Shown in pieces: positions 49,550-58,783 of a DNA stretch of 64,000 bases. The stretch covers positions 1 to 64,000 of the forward strand of contig CAYGUX010000005.1 of assembly GCA_964353175.1 (NCBI GenBank). The letters are read 5' to 3'. The stretch is from JAIYCX01 sp964353175 (GTDB lineage: Bacteria > Bdellovibrionota_C > UBA2361 > SZUA-149 > DAOLCO01). The notes beneath the pieces are model-generated. The model was given only the letters and a program-made list of their open reading frames with translations. It was not told where the DNA came from and made no database searches. Both the position numbers and the translations under genes were made by a program. Position 1 is the stretch's first letter; every line of letters begins with the position of its first letter.

Positions 49550-51160
49550 ATGGCCAATAAAATTATACTTAAAGATGCTAATCGTTCCCCTAAAGTTAAA
49601 GTGAAGGTACGTCAGGCAACTAGAGCTGACATAGAAAAGCTTGTAGAGCTAAATCGTTTATCTTATCCCACAATGGCAGAAGAGAACGTTGTTTGGGGGG
49701 AAGGGCATTTGTTGGCCCATCAGAGGGTTTTCCCTCAGGGGCAATTAGTTGCAGAAGTGGCTGGTAAAATCGTTGGGGCCTGCTGTTCCCTGATAGTTTC
49801 CTTAGGTGAAGATAATCTTAGAGCTCACACTTGGGCAGGGATAACTGATAGTGGATATTTCTATAACCATAATCCTGCAGGAGATAGCTTATATGGCGCT
49901 GATGTATATGTGCATCCTGATTCAAGAGGATTAAAGGTCGGACATGCTTTATATGAAGCTAGAAGGGATCTATGTAAAAAGCTAAATTTAAAAAGAATCA
50001 TAGCGGGCGGAAGGATCGTTGGATACCATAAACATAAAGATGAGATGACTCCTGAGGAGTATGTAGCTAGGGTAGATTCTGGTGAGCTGAATGACCCCGT
50101 ACTTTCCTTCCAGTTAAAAGAAGGATTTTCTATCCGAGGGGTAATTAAAAATTACCTAATGGACCCTTTAAGTATGAACTGTGCCTCATTTATCGAATGG
50201 CTAAACCCAGACTATCAAATTATAGATTCTACTGAAAGTAAAGTAAGAATTGCTTGTATCCAATATAAAATGAGGAAGGTTCGTTCTTTTAAGGAATTTG
50301 CTGAACAAGTAACATATTTTGTGGATATTTCTGCGGACTATAAATCTGACTTTGTTTTATTGCCTGAGTTTTATTCTGTGCAACTATTGTCTCAGTTAGA
50401 AGCTCATACTCCGCAAGAGGGAATTAAGAAATTAACTAAGTATACTCCCAAGGTTAGGAAATTAATAAAGGATCTAGCTGTTAAGTATGGAGTTACTATT
50501 ATTGGAGGCAGCCATCCCGTTATGCAAGATGGGAAGATATATAATGTATGTATGGTCGGCTTGCCTAATGGAGATTTAGTTGAACAGCCTAAATTACATA
50601 TTACTCCCAATGAAAGAAAATGGTGGGGAGTGAGTGGGGGTACTACATTAAGAAGTATAGATACACCTAAGGCTAGAATCGGCGTGCTTATTTGTTATGA
50701 TGTCGAATTCCCTGAGGCTGTTCGTTATCTCGCGGATGATGAGATTGAAATTTTATTCGTACCTTTTTGTACTGATAATAGGCAAGGATATTTAAGAGTT
50801 AGATATTGTGCACATGCCCGCGCAATAGAAAATCAAATATACGTAGCTTTAACTGGGAATGTAGGTAATCTACCGGATGTTGAAAATATGGATGTACAGT
50901 ATGGGCAAGCTGCTGTTTTAACCCCTTCAGATTTTGCTTTTGCAAGAGATGGAATTGCGGCTGAAGCTGATTCTAATGAGGAAACTGTCTTAATTTGCGA
51001 TGTCGATTTGGCCAGCTTAAAAAAGGCTCGTAGCCAGGGTACGGTTACTCCAAGATTAGATAGACGACCAGATATGTTTGAACTTAAAGCTAAATTCGGA
51101 GCTAAGAAACTAGATGGAGAGAAGCCTTTAGGAATACAAATTGTACGAGGTTCATTCTAA
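49550..51160 (+). CDS. GNAT acetyltransferase-nitrilase superfamily fusion
   Basis: 536 residues. Residues about 15-200 form a GNAT domain (YGADVYVHPDSRGLKVGHALYEARRDL). Residues about 225-520 are a carbon-nitrogen hydrolase with the catalytic Glu in FVLLPEFYS, Lys in EQPKLHITPNE and Cys in GVLICYDVEFPEAVRYLA. Such bifunctional proteins are a known family (GNAT plus amidase/nitrilase); the substrate is unknown. The start is a clean ATG, and no neighbour is close enough to form an operon. Confidence 0.93.
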   Translation: MANKIILKDANRSPKVKVKVRQATRADIEKLVELNRLSYPTMAEENVVWGEGHLLAHQRVFPQGQLVAEVAGKIVGACCSLIVSLGEDNLRAHTWAGITDSGYFYNHNPAGDSLYGADVYVHPDSRGLKVGHALYEARRDLCKKLNLKRIIAGGRIVGYHKHKDEMTPEEYVARVDSGELNDPVLSFQLKEGFSIRGVIKNYLMDPLSMNCASFIEWLNPDYQIIDSTESKVRIACIQYKMRKVRSFKEFAEQVTYFVDISADYKSDFVLLPEFYSVQLLSQLEAHTPQEGIKKLTKYTPKVRKLIKDLAVKYGVTIIGGSHPVMQDGKIYNVCMVGLPNGDLVEQPKLHITPNERKWWGVSGGTTLRSIDTPKARIGVLICYDVEFPEAVRYLADDEIEILFVPFCTDNRQGYLRVRYCAHARAIENQIYVALTGNVGNLPDVENMDVQYGQAAVLTPSDFAFARDGIAAEADSNEETVLICDVDLASLKKARSQGTVTPRLDRRPDMFELKAKFGAKKLDGEKPLGIQIVRGSF

Positions 51161-51204
51161 GCTTTAATCTTTAGGCGATAGTATCGAGCATAGTATCTTT
51201 GTCG

Positions 51205-52104
51205 TTACTGTGTCAAATAGATGGGCGCAAGTTGCCAATTTAAATTTTTCAAATTAGCCTCTGTAGCAAATCTAGGCAGAGCAACATTTGGTCGATCTAG
51301 TGCAAGCCTAAAGGTACCAAAGTGTGTGGGGATTGTCACTTCTGAAGCTAAGTCCAATCCTGCTTTAACCGCATCCTCTGGGCTAAGATGATATTCCTTT
51401 AATATAAAATAAGGTTCAAAAGCTCCAATAGGAAGAATGGATATATTCGGAGCATATAGCTCTCTCACTTCCTGGAAATGTGGACCATATCCAGTATCTC
51501 CTGCATAATATAGAGAGATAGAATCCATAGTCAAGAGATATCCACTAGCAATATAGTCACTTGTAAATGGATGATTCCTTGATCCATTATGTAGGGCTTT
51601 GACCGCAACTATTCTAAGACTATTCTCGCTAAATTCTTCACCTATATTAAGGGGAATAATTTTTGTTTTTGAGAGAATTTTTTTTGATAGGAAAACTTCA
51701 GATTTATTTGGAAGTACTAAGTTTTTTATGGTCGATAACATTTCTAATGTATCTCTGTCATAGTGGTCGTAGTGCATATGGCTAAGAAAAACAAAATCAA
51801 TGGGAGGTAGCTCTTCAGCATAAACAGGCACCTTAGTTAATCTTGGAATAACTACAGAATAGTTGTTTAACATTGGATCCAGTAGAATGTTTAATCCATT
51901 CCACTTAATTAGGTTCCCAGCATGACCTAGCCAATAAATTTCAGGATATCTATTATCAGGGGGAGAGTAAAAAGAAGTTTTTTCTTGTTCCGGTATTTCG
52001 TTAAACCCAGAAACTTCCTGCCAACTATATTGTTTAGAGAAATAACCAATAAACCAGCAAAAGCTTAGTGCAATAAGGAGCAAGTTTATTAAATTCTTTC
52101 TCAC
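51205..52104 (-). CDS. MBL-fold hydrolase with membrane anchor
   Basis: 299 residues, GTG start at 52104, overlapping the stop of the preceding gene by GTGA. An N-terminal anchor (LLIALSFCWFIGYF) precedes an NAPE-PLD/UlaG-like MBL domain: VFLSHMHYDHYDRDTLEML, YAGDTGYGPHF and IPTHFGTFRLALD. Members hydrolyse phospholipid-type or cyclic phosphate esters, or act as lactonases. It is the last gene of the overlapping operon with the oxidase-like genes, so a lipid or isoprenoid substrate is conceivable but unproven. Confidence 0.85.
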   Translation of the reverse strand: MRKNLINLLLIALSFCWFIGYFSKQYSWQEVSGFNEIPEQEKTSFYSPPDNRYPEIYWLGHAGNLIKWNGLNILLDPMLNNYSVVIPRLTKVPVYAEELPPIDFVFLSHMHYDHYDRDTLEMLSTIKNLVLPNKSEVFLSKKILSKTKIIPLNIGEEFSENSLRIVAVKALHNGSRNHPFTSDYIASGYLLTMDSISLYYAGDTGYGPHFQEVRELYAPNISILPIGAFEPYFILKEYHLSPEDAVKAGLDLASEVTIPTHFGTFRLALDRPNVALPRFATEANLKNLNWQLAPIYLTQ

Positions 52105-53936
52105 TTACTTATATCGTCCAAAAATTCAGCTAATCCTATAAGCTCTTCATCTGAAAAATATTCATGGCCTGCCATACTTGTTCCTATTACTCCGAACTTT
52201 ATTAGACGACTTAGTTCGCTTTTAAAGTCAGGTTCTTTGAAATCAATATAAACATAGGGTTTCTTATTTAATGGCCTAGGTTTACTTGTGAGTTGACTAG
52301 AGAGATTTCCATTACCGTCATAAGCCGACCCATGGCATTGAGCGCAGTGAGTATTAAACAAAGATTTAATAAGCTCTTTTTTTATGGAAAATTTAGGTTT
52401 GGGTACCCAAGTTTTAATATATTCCAACCTTGATGGAATTGATTCCTTGCCTAAGGATTCTAGGTAGTCAAGCAAGGCCTCACCTCTATTATCTTTAAAC
52501 AAATAACTATAAGAGGGCATTCTTGACCAAGGCAGCAATTTTCTTGGCACTGAAAAATGAAGTTTAAGCCATTCCCTGTTTCTTCTATTGCCTATATTGA
52601 GTAGGTCAGGTCCTTGTCTCCTGTTTCCAAGTAGAGGTGGGACACCTTTTAGTAACTTCTTATAGTCAACGTAGGGCCCCCAGAGTTCTATGTCTTTTTT
52701 GATAGGCCTAACAAATTGTGAGTGACAGTTGATACAGCCTTCTGAGATATAAACTTTTCTGCCATTATCTACTGAGTCATCGGCTCTAGTCTGTGGCATT
52801 ACAAATGGTATCGCAAGAACGAATATAAATTTCAATTCATTTATGCTTGAAAAAAATTTGAAGGTTAATATTAGTAAACCAGAGAGGATTATAAATAGAA
52901 GAGGAATTCGATTTAGATCTTGTGCCATCCCAATCCCCATAGCTGAACCGAACCAACCTGCGATTGCGTATAGAATACCAGTCCTATGTCTTATTGTTAG
53001 GGAAAAATTATTATTGGCAAATAGGCTAGGAGCTAGAACGAGGGCAGTTGAGTAGATAGATACTCCTGCGCAATAGAATATAGATGCTAAGTCAGCGCTA
53101 AGTATTATATCGCTTAGAGCTATTACGCCTAATGTTAGAAAAATATGAGCCGCTACTAAACAGTTAACTATATATCTTCTATCTATAAGAAGTCCTGCTA
53201 TGACTGCAGTGCTCAAATGAATAAAAGCATTTAATAGAAGCCTATATGGTCCATGCCAAGTGATACTTTTGTAAGAAGAGCTTTGTTGAATAATATAGAA
53301 TGCGCCTGAATCGTACCAGACCAAAGCGGTAAAGGCTAATAGTAAAAGAATGGGGGTATAGTAACTTTGAGGCACGAACTGCTTACTTTCTATATTTTCG
53401 ACAATAGTGGTATTTTTGGGGATCGGCATAATGACCATAATGCCGCAAGTAATTGCACTAAATATTGAACGGGCAAAGCTAGTGGACTCAAACACCATTG
53501 GTAAGTTACAAACAAAATATGCTAAGCCTGTTCCAATACCTGTAAACAGCCCTAATCTAGACCTTGGGAAAAGACTTAAAAGTGTACTTGCCAACGAAAC
53601 AGTTAAGATCGCTAGTGAAGATCCGATTAGAAAGGCATCAAAGTAGAATAGAAATCCATTCTGGGCGATCACTCCCAACAAAGCAGATATTGAACATCCG
53701 AAAAATCCTATTTTGAGTAAGTATGAGGCTGAGCATTTGTTTAGTAGGGCTATAGTTAGAAGACTAAATATTATTCCACTTAGACCCATAATACCCATTA
53801 TCGTATTGATATGTGGTACGCTTTCGCTTACCTTTGCTAGCTCCAAAAAGGAAAACTGAGCAAAGATTAAGAAATAAACATAACAAAAACATATAGAAGC
53901 AATCCCATAAATTATAGAGATTTTATTATTTTGCAT
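52101..53936 (-). CDS. Transporter-like membrane domain fused to diheme cytochrome c (CcoO/CcoP-like)
   Basis: 611 residues. The first ~365 residues contain about 12 transmembrane helices with MFS-like spacing (SRLGLFTGIGTGLAYFVCNL). A hydrophobic segment then ends VMPQTRADD, which looks like an internal signal peptide. Two cytochrome c domains follow: CINCHSQFVRP (heme 1, about 401, Met in SRMPSY) resembling CcoO, and CAQCHGSAYDGNG (heme 2, about 531, Met in GTSMAGHE) resembling CcoP. The start overlaps the upstream gene by 11 nt. The fusion is unusual. It likely exposes cytochromes in the periplasm next to a heme-copper-oxidase-like partner. Confidence 0.82.
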   Translation of the reverse strand: MQNNKISIIYGIASICFCYVYFLIFAQFSFLELAKVSESVPHINTIMGIMGLSGIIFSLLTIALLNKCSASYLLKIGFFGCSISALLGVIAQNGFLFYFDAFLIGSSLAILTVSLASTLLSLFPRSRLGLFTGIGTGLAYFVCNLPMVFESTSFARSIFSAITCGIMVIMPIPKNTTIVENIESKQFVPQSYYTPILLLLAFTALVWYDSGAFYIIQQSSSYKSITWHGPYRLLLNAFIHLSTAVIAGLLIDRRYIVNCLVAAHIFLTLGVIALSDIILSADLASIFYCAGVSIYSTALVLAPSLFANNNFSLTIRHRTGILYAIAGWFGSAMGIGMAQDLNRIPLLFIILSGLLILTFKFFSSINELKFIFVLAIPFVMPQTRADDSVDNGRKVYISEGCINCHSQFVRPIKKDIELWGPYVDYKKLLKGVPPLLGNRRQGPDLLNIGNRRNREWLKLHFSVPRKLLPWSRMPSYSYLFKDNRGEALLDYLESLGKESIPSRLEYIKTWVPKPKFSIKKELIKSLFNTHCAQCHGSAYDGNGNLSSQLTSKPRPLNKKPYVYIDFKEPDFKSELSRLIKFGVIGTSMAGHEYFSDEELIGLAEFLDDISK

Positions 53937-54348
53937 TTAAAAAAACTCTATTAATTTGAATTAAGTATATTTGAAAAAGAGCAATGCTTAAATCGCTAGC
54001 TCCTACAAGTAACCAAGGCGTGGAGAGTTCTCCCCATAAAACTTGAGTGACTATAAATAAGGCAACTAAAATTCTGGTTAAGCATGTGATATGCCAGATT
54101 ACAATACTCAAAATCAAACCTTGAGTATTTAAATACTTTTCTGCAAAACTAATGAAGTAAGAAGCTCCTGTAGAAAAAACAAAAACTCCAATGTATCTAA
54201 TAAAGACAAGACTATTCGATGGTTCATTTATCCCAAGCATGGAGAGAACGAAGACAGGACTGCATACCAATAAGAAACCAGTGAGACTATCTAGCAAGCC
54301 AGCAAAAAGATTGTAGTATTTGGCGAAGTGCTTTGATTTAATGTTCAT
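53926..54348 (-). CDS. Small four-helix membrane protein, unknown
   Basis: 140 residues with four predicted transmembrane helices (LLDSLTGFLLVCSPVFVLSM, LVFIRYIGVFVFSTGASYFI, VIWHITCLTRILVALFIVT and a last one ending QIYLIQINRVFL). I do not recognise the family. It overlaps both neighbours by 11 nt and lies between the oxidase-like and cytochrome-fusion genes, so it is probably a subunit of the same complex. Confidence 0.65.
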   Translation of the reverse strand: MNIKSKHFAKYYNLFAGLLDSLTGFLLVCSPVFVLSMLGINEPSNSLVFIRYIGVFVFSTGASYFISFAEKYLNTQGLILSIVIWHITCLTRILVALFIVTQVLWGELSTPWLLVGASDLSIALFQIYLIQINRVFLNAK

Positions 54349-55630
54349 TATAAATGTTTGTTTTTAAGCAAATTATTCGCCATAACCAAATAAGGGGTGC
54401 AATTAGTAGAAGAATACCTGAGGTCAATCTAATAAAGATAGCTGGATTTAGATAACTACTAATAGGGCTACCAGGATAGGTATATAAAACTCCAGAAGTT
54501 ATATGCTCTAAGTATCCTAATATCAGCAGAGAAATTAAGTAGAATAGAAGTCCAAATTGGAAAATAAGATATGTATTTTTATGCCCAAGTATTTCTCCTA
54601 CACCTTTTCCATAAGGCATTGAGCATAAAATTACCATACATAATGCGCTAACAAACCCACCCATGGCTAAGTGCACATGAGCTACTAGAATATTGCTAAA
54701 TTTTGCCATTTCTAAGGACTTAGGCAAAAACATTATCACTGCACTTACCACAAGAATAGTACCCCATATCAGAGCACCTAAAAGCCAGAGAAAAGCAGGT
54801 TTACGGAATTGAAAACTATTGTAGTATCTAAAGAGCAAAGGGATCCAAATTACCAGTGATGTTAGTCCTATAATTTGATCAATATCATAGTTGCTACTAT
54901 CAGAGAGATTTATAAAAAAACAAGATAGTACATGTAGAATTAAGGAGTACAGAGGAAAAATATGAGCGTTTTTTCGCTTTTGTTCAATCTGCAAAATCAG
55001 AGGAAAGATTAACATTATAAAAACAATAACCAAAGTAGAGAGCAGGAGAGAGGAACCTGTTGAACCGCTACTAACCTTATTAATCGGCGGAAAAACATGG
55101 GGATCCATTGCTTTGTAAAAAATTAGAGGAATGAATCCTAAACAAATTAGCAATACTGCCTTAGATATGTGAACTAAATTTAATCCCTTGGTAGCAGTTT
55201 CTTTGCAAAACTTTATACTTAAGAATAGCCATAAGAAGATTAAGTTAAATAGGAAAAGGTATTCTGAGAAGTCTTTCCATTCTAAGAAAATCTTACCTGA
55301 GATCTCTCCATTAAGCCAACTGAATGCTCCAAAGATTAAGCTAATGGACCAAATTAGTATAGGTAAGAGGGAAGTCTTCTTTAGCCAATCCTCCTCTCTT
55401 AGGTATAAAAAATATATGATGCCCATTAATGGCAAGGAATTCCATCCATAAAGTTGAAAATTAAGATGGACTGGAATTAGTTTGCCGTATGTATAAGGCT
55501 CTATAAAAGTATTGAGATCTGGGTAGGTGAGCAATATAGCTAGCATTAGTCCACAGAAATTTCCAGCACTAAGGAAGAATAGAGAGCTAAGTGCTAAACA
55601 CTTGCTGACGGGACTTAAATTAGAGTGCAT
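54338..55630 (-). CDS. Heme-copper oxidase subunit I-like protein lacking CuB ligands
   Basis: About 430 residues from ATG 55630 (MHSNLSPVSK), overlapping the upstream gene's stop by 11 nt; a GTG at 55648 is possible. It has about 10-12 helices. The helix-II heme ligand lies in LIPVHLNFQLYGW (His55) and helix X carries LVAHVHLAMGGF (His318, His320), as in cbb3-type CcoN (HVHSGALGW). However, the CuB histidine pattern (one His in helix VI and an adjacent His pair in helix VII) is not visible; the regions read INKVSSGSTGSSLL and LILHVLSCFF. The fold call is by eye. It may bind heme but not reduce O2. Confidence 0.72.
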   Translation of the reverse strand: MHSNLSPVSKCLALSSLFFLSAGNFCGLMLAILLTYPDLNTFIEPYTYGKLIPVHLNFQLYGWNSLPLMGIIYFLYLREEDWLKKTSLLPILIWSISLIFGAFSWLNGEISGKIFLEWKDFSEYLFLFNLIFLWLFLSIKFCKETATKGLNLVHISKAVLLICLGFIPLIFYKAMDPHVFPPINKVSSGSTGSSLLLSTLVIVFIMLIFPLILQIEQKRKNAHIFPLYSLILHVLSCFFINLSDSSNYDIDQIIGLTSLVIWIPLLFRYYNSFQFRKPAFLWLLGALIWGTILVVSAVIMFLPKSLEMAKFSNILVAHVHLAMGGFVSALCMVILCSMPYGKGVGEILGHKNTYLIFQFGLLFYLISLLILGYLEHITSGVLYTYPGSPISSYLNPAIFIRLTSGILLLIAPLIWLWRIICLKTNIYNEH

Positions 55631-56576
55631 TATTCGTAAAAGTGGCACTTAGGTCTGTATTCTCGCCAGAAGAGCATATAATTTTAAACTTACTATCGAA
55701 ATAGGAATATATTTCATCGTAAACTATATTACTATTATTTTTTTTGATTTTAAGCCTGCCAATAGTTTTACTTATGTTAGATAGTACTCTCTCTAGGTAT
55801 TTAATAGCTGGTTCAATCCCTAATGCTAATACAATATTTGGTCTAGAGAGTTCTTTATCTCTGGGAGATTTCTCTGTTAGCCCCTTCATAAGGCTTATAT
55901 CCTTAAAATCATCAAAAATTTGGTAAGCAAGACCAGAAAACTCTGAGAATCTTTTTAGATTTTTGGCCTCGATATGACTAGCTCCTGTCGCTAAAGCGGG
56001 AAGAAGTATGCAAAGACTAAACAAGGAAGCAGTTTTCAACATCGCAATCTTTCTTATATTTAGCTTGTCTCCATCACCCCCATACTTAAATCCTAAGTCC
56101 AGCGCTTGACCAGATACTATTCCATCCAATCCGAGAATACTATCTAAAAGGTTGATACATCTATTTTGTAGATCTGCATCTAAAGTGCATATAACAGAAT
56201 AAAAGAGAGTGTAAGACCGGCTTATAAGGGATAAGGCAGCTAAAATTGTATTAGCTTCGCCATATTTTAAGTGCATGCACGCATGTCCTCTTCTTTCAGT
56301 CGCATTATCCATGCAGGGAAGGTCATCTAGAAGAAGAGATGCTAGGTGAAAATACTCAACTCCACAGGCTAACTTTAGACCCATTTCGCGAGAACCTCCC
56401 CTTGAGAGAAAACTAGCTAAACAAATTTGCGCTCTTACTAAACTACCTTCAAGTTGTAGAGCTTCTGATATTAATTTTATCAGATCTGAAGAGTTTTTCT
56501 CCAGAGATGATACGGAAGTCAAATAATAGTGTTTTAGCTCCTCCAGATCTGATTGTTTAAGTAAAGTAATGGCCAT
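55620..56576 (-). CDS. Polyprenyl (isoprenyl) diphosphate synthase
   Basis: 318 residues. The first aspartate-rich motif is DDLPCMD (DDxxxxD) and the second is YQIFDDFKD (DDxxD). RRGHACMHLKYGEANTILAALSL and the GQALDLGF segment are typical of short-chain synthases (farnesyl/geranylgeranyl diphosphate). It condenses isopentenyl diphosphate to make prenyl diphosphate. It is the first gene of a five-gene overlapping operon with an oxidase-like protein. The chain length cannot be fixed by eye. Its role in that operon is unknown; prenylation of a heme, quinone or lipid is possible. Confidence 0.9.
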   Translation of the reverse strand: MAITLLKQSDLEELKHYYLTSVSSLEKNSSDLIKLISEALQLEGSLVRAQICLASFLSRGGSREMGLKLACGVEYFHLASLLLDDLPCMDNATERRGHACMHLKYGEANTILAALSLISRSYTLFYSVICTLDADLQNRCINLLDSILGLDGIVSGQALDLGFKYGGDGDKLNIRKIAMLKTASLFSLCILLPALATGASHIEAKNLKRFSEFSGLAYQIFDDFKDISLMKGLTEKSPRDKELSRPNIVLALGIEPAIKYLERVLSNISKTIGRLKIKKNNSNIVYDEIYSYFDSKFKIICSSGENTDLSATFTNNAL

Positions 56577-56739
56577 ATATATTATTGATTTAAGACACCT
56601 TTAGTATAGAAAAATTCACTTTGTAGAACAAATTAAATTTTGCTCTTTGGGTAAAGCGAATGTCCTGCCTTTTAAGTCTGCTTGCTTGACAATCAGCTTA
56701 TAGCGAATCAAACTGATTATGTAATAATCACCTAAGTAC

Positions 56740-58758
56740 ATGTACACTAAATTAGTTAAATATTCAGTAGCTAAACCTAAGAGGCTACTAGCAATTGCCC
56801 TGCTGTTGGTATGTTTCTCTGTTTATTCTTCCTTAGGGATAGGAATTAAGACTTCGAACTTAGACCTTATAGATAACAATCAAGAAGAAGTTAAGAGATT
56901 CTTAGCATTCTCTGAGAGTTTTGGTACGCCCAATACGCTTTTGGTTGTGTTTGAGGGGACGGAAGAAAAGGCATTAAAAAAAGCTGTCGAGTTAAGTACA
57001 GTGAAGATTAGGCAATTAGAAGGGGTACGCAAGGTTTTAGATCGAGTACCTTCAAGTATGGAAAGCCTTATATCTAATTCTAAGGATTCATATTTCCATA
57101 CTGAGGATGGTACAGCATATTTTATATATGTTCAGCCTAAAAATTTACGTATAGATATCACTGAGATTAACCCCTTAGTTCTTAGCATACGTAAAGAAGT
57201 TGATTCGGCCATAAAGAACTTAGGGGTAAAAGTAGGTTACACTGGGATACCTCAATATGCTTTGGATGACCAATTACTCATCAAAAGTGATATGAGGTAT
57301 ATCTCCATCGTTTCCTTAGTTTTTGTGGTGATAATTTTCATTTTTGGCTTTCATTCACTTAAAGCCCCCTTGTTTGCCACTCTAAGTCTTTTAAGCGCTG
57401 TAGCTCTAAGCTTAGCATTTGTTAGAATTTATCCAGGCTACCTGACACTACTGTCCTCGCCGTTTATAATGCTCATTTTTGGTCTAGGGATAGATTATGG
57501 CATACACGTGATAAGCTTAATGGAGGACTATACTCAGAGAGAAGGCTTAGGAATTAGGGAGGCTGTTGTCAAAGCCTGCTTGGAACTTAGGCGAACTTTT
57601 TACACATCAGCTTTTACTACTGCTGGTGTTTTTTTTCTACTAGCATTTTCAGACTTTAAGGGATTTGAGGAACTAGGAATTATTGCGGGCGTATCAATAG
57701 TTCTATGCTTAATTTCTATGATTAGTATTTTACCTGCTCTACTTTCACTTAGTCCACCTTCTGTAGGTAAGGTAAATAGATATGTACGTAATTCAGCTTT
57801 CTATCGACTACTTAGGTTGCTCGTCTATACCATTGGTCCAGTCCTAATACTCTTCAGTATATTCTTAAGCTTTTTGCCAGCTCCTCTATTCGACACTGAT
57901 TATTTGAACCTTCAACCTAAAGAATCTGAGACTGTACGATTAGAAAGAATGATTGTAAATAATTCTAAATTTTCCCCCTATTTTGTAGCATTTCAGGCAA
58001 CTAGTATAAAGAAATCTCGTGAACTAGTGACTAAACTAAGGAAGGAAGATGTGGTTGGAGAGATAAGAAGCGCCGACGATATCATGGGGTTGTTTAATGG
58101 TAATCCGCCACCTGAATTTAGTGGTATCTTTGAGGATGGAGCAGGGAAATTTTCAATAATTGCATTTCCTGCAAAAAATATATGGGACAAAGACTTTGAA
58201 CGGGAGTTTTTAAGTAGGATGAAAGCCTTAGATAGAGAAGCTACCGGCTTGCCCTTTATTGGGAAATTAATGATAGAAAAAACAAAGACAGCGCTCTATC
58301 GGACTGAGTATTTGGCAATTTTGCTGATCATTATATTTAGCTATTTTGACTTTAGAGGAGTCCTAATTTGTCTTTTGGTGTCGATTCCACCAATACTTTC
58401 TATTATTTCTATTAAAGCTTATATGGTATTTACTGGTATGCTGTTTAACCCTTTAAATATTATGGCATTCCCTATTATTTTAGGTACTGCGGTTGATAAT
58501 AGTATACATCTCACCCATAGATTTAAGGTGGAAATGGGTGATCTTGATCATACTTTACGAGGGGCAGGGCGGAGTATCATTTTAACCTGGCTTACTACCT
58601 TAGCGGGTTTTGGTGGGCTAGTACTGACTACCCATGAAGGGCTTAAGTCCTTTGGAGTATTGTTGTCTTTAGGTATAACATTTGGGTTAATGTACTCGCT
58701 TTTAGCGCTCCCCTGGTTATTGGTTGTTTACAGCAAGATTCAGAAGAATAGTTTTTAA
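56740..58758 (+). CDS. RND/MMPL-type membrane exporter
   Basis: 672 residues with two repeats, each having one helix, a large periplasmic loop and a bundle of about five helices (first about 180-350, second about 520-665). Motif-like segments are FGLGIDYGIHVISLMEDYTQ in the first half and ILGTAVDNSIHLTHRFK in the second. This is the MMPL/HpnN-like RND group, which exports lipids and hydrophobic compounds. It is divergent from the isoprenyl synthase operon and is followed 25 nt downstream by a YceI-type gene. Confidence 0.88.
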   Translation: MYTKLVKYSVAKPKRLLAIALLLVCFSVYSSLGIGIKTSNLDLIDNNQEEVKRFLAFSESFGTPNTLLVVFEGTEEKALKKAVELSTVKIRQLEGVRKVLDRVPSSMESLISNSKDSYFHTEDGTAYFIYVQPKNLRIDITEINPLVLSIRKEVDSAIKNLGVKVGYTGIPQYALDDQLLIKSDMRYISIVSLVFVVIIFIFGFHSLKAPLFATLSLLSAVALSLAFVRIYPGYLTLLSSPFIMLIFGLGIDYGIHVISLMEDYTQREGLGIREAVVKACLELRRTFYTSAFTTAGVFFLLAFSDFKGFEELGIIAGVSIVLCLISMISILPALLSLSPPSVGKVNRYVRNSAFYRLLRLLVYTIGPVLILFSIFLSFLPAPLFDTDYLNLQPKESETVRLERMIVNNSKFSPYFVAFQATSIKKSRELVTKLRKEDVVGEIRSADDIMGLFNGNPPPEFSGIFEDGAGKFSIIAFPAKNIWDKDFEREFLSRMKALDREATGLPFIGKLMIEKTKTALYRTEYLAILLIIIFSYFDFRGVLICLLVSIPPILSIISIKAYMVFTGMLFNPLNIMAFPIILGTAVDNSIHLTHRFKVEMGDLDHTLRGAGRSIILTWLTTLAGFGGLVLTTHEGLKSFGVLLSLGITFGLMYSLLALPWLLVVYSKIQKNSF

Positions 58759-58783
58759 AAATAGTGATTAATAAAGGAGAATT

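Noticed and set aside
50404..50610. A 68-codon minus-strand frame inside the nitrilase fusion gene
   Set aside because: Antisense to the carbon-nitrogen hydrolase domain, whose catalytic residues are intact, so it is a shadow frame.
55188..55451. An 87-codon plus-strand frame opposite the oxidase-like gene
   Set aside because: It is antisense to a clear membrane-protein coding sequence and has no recognisable domain.
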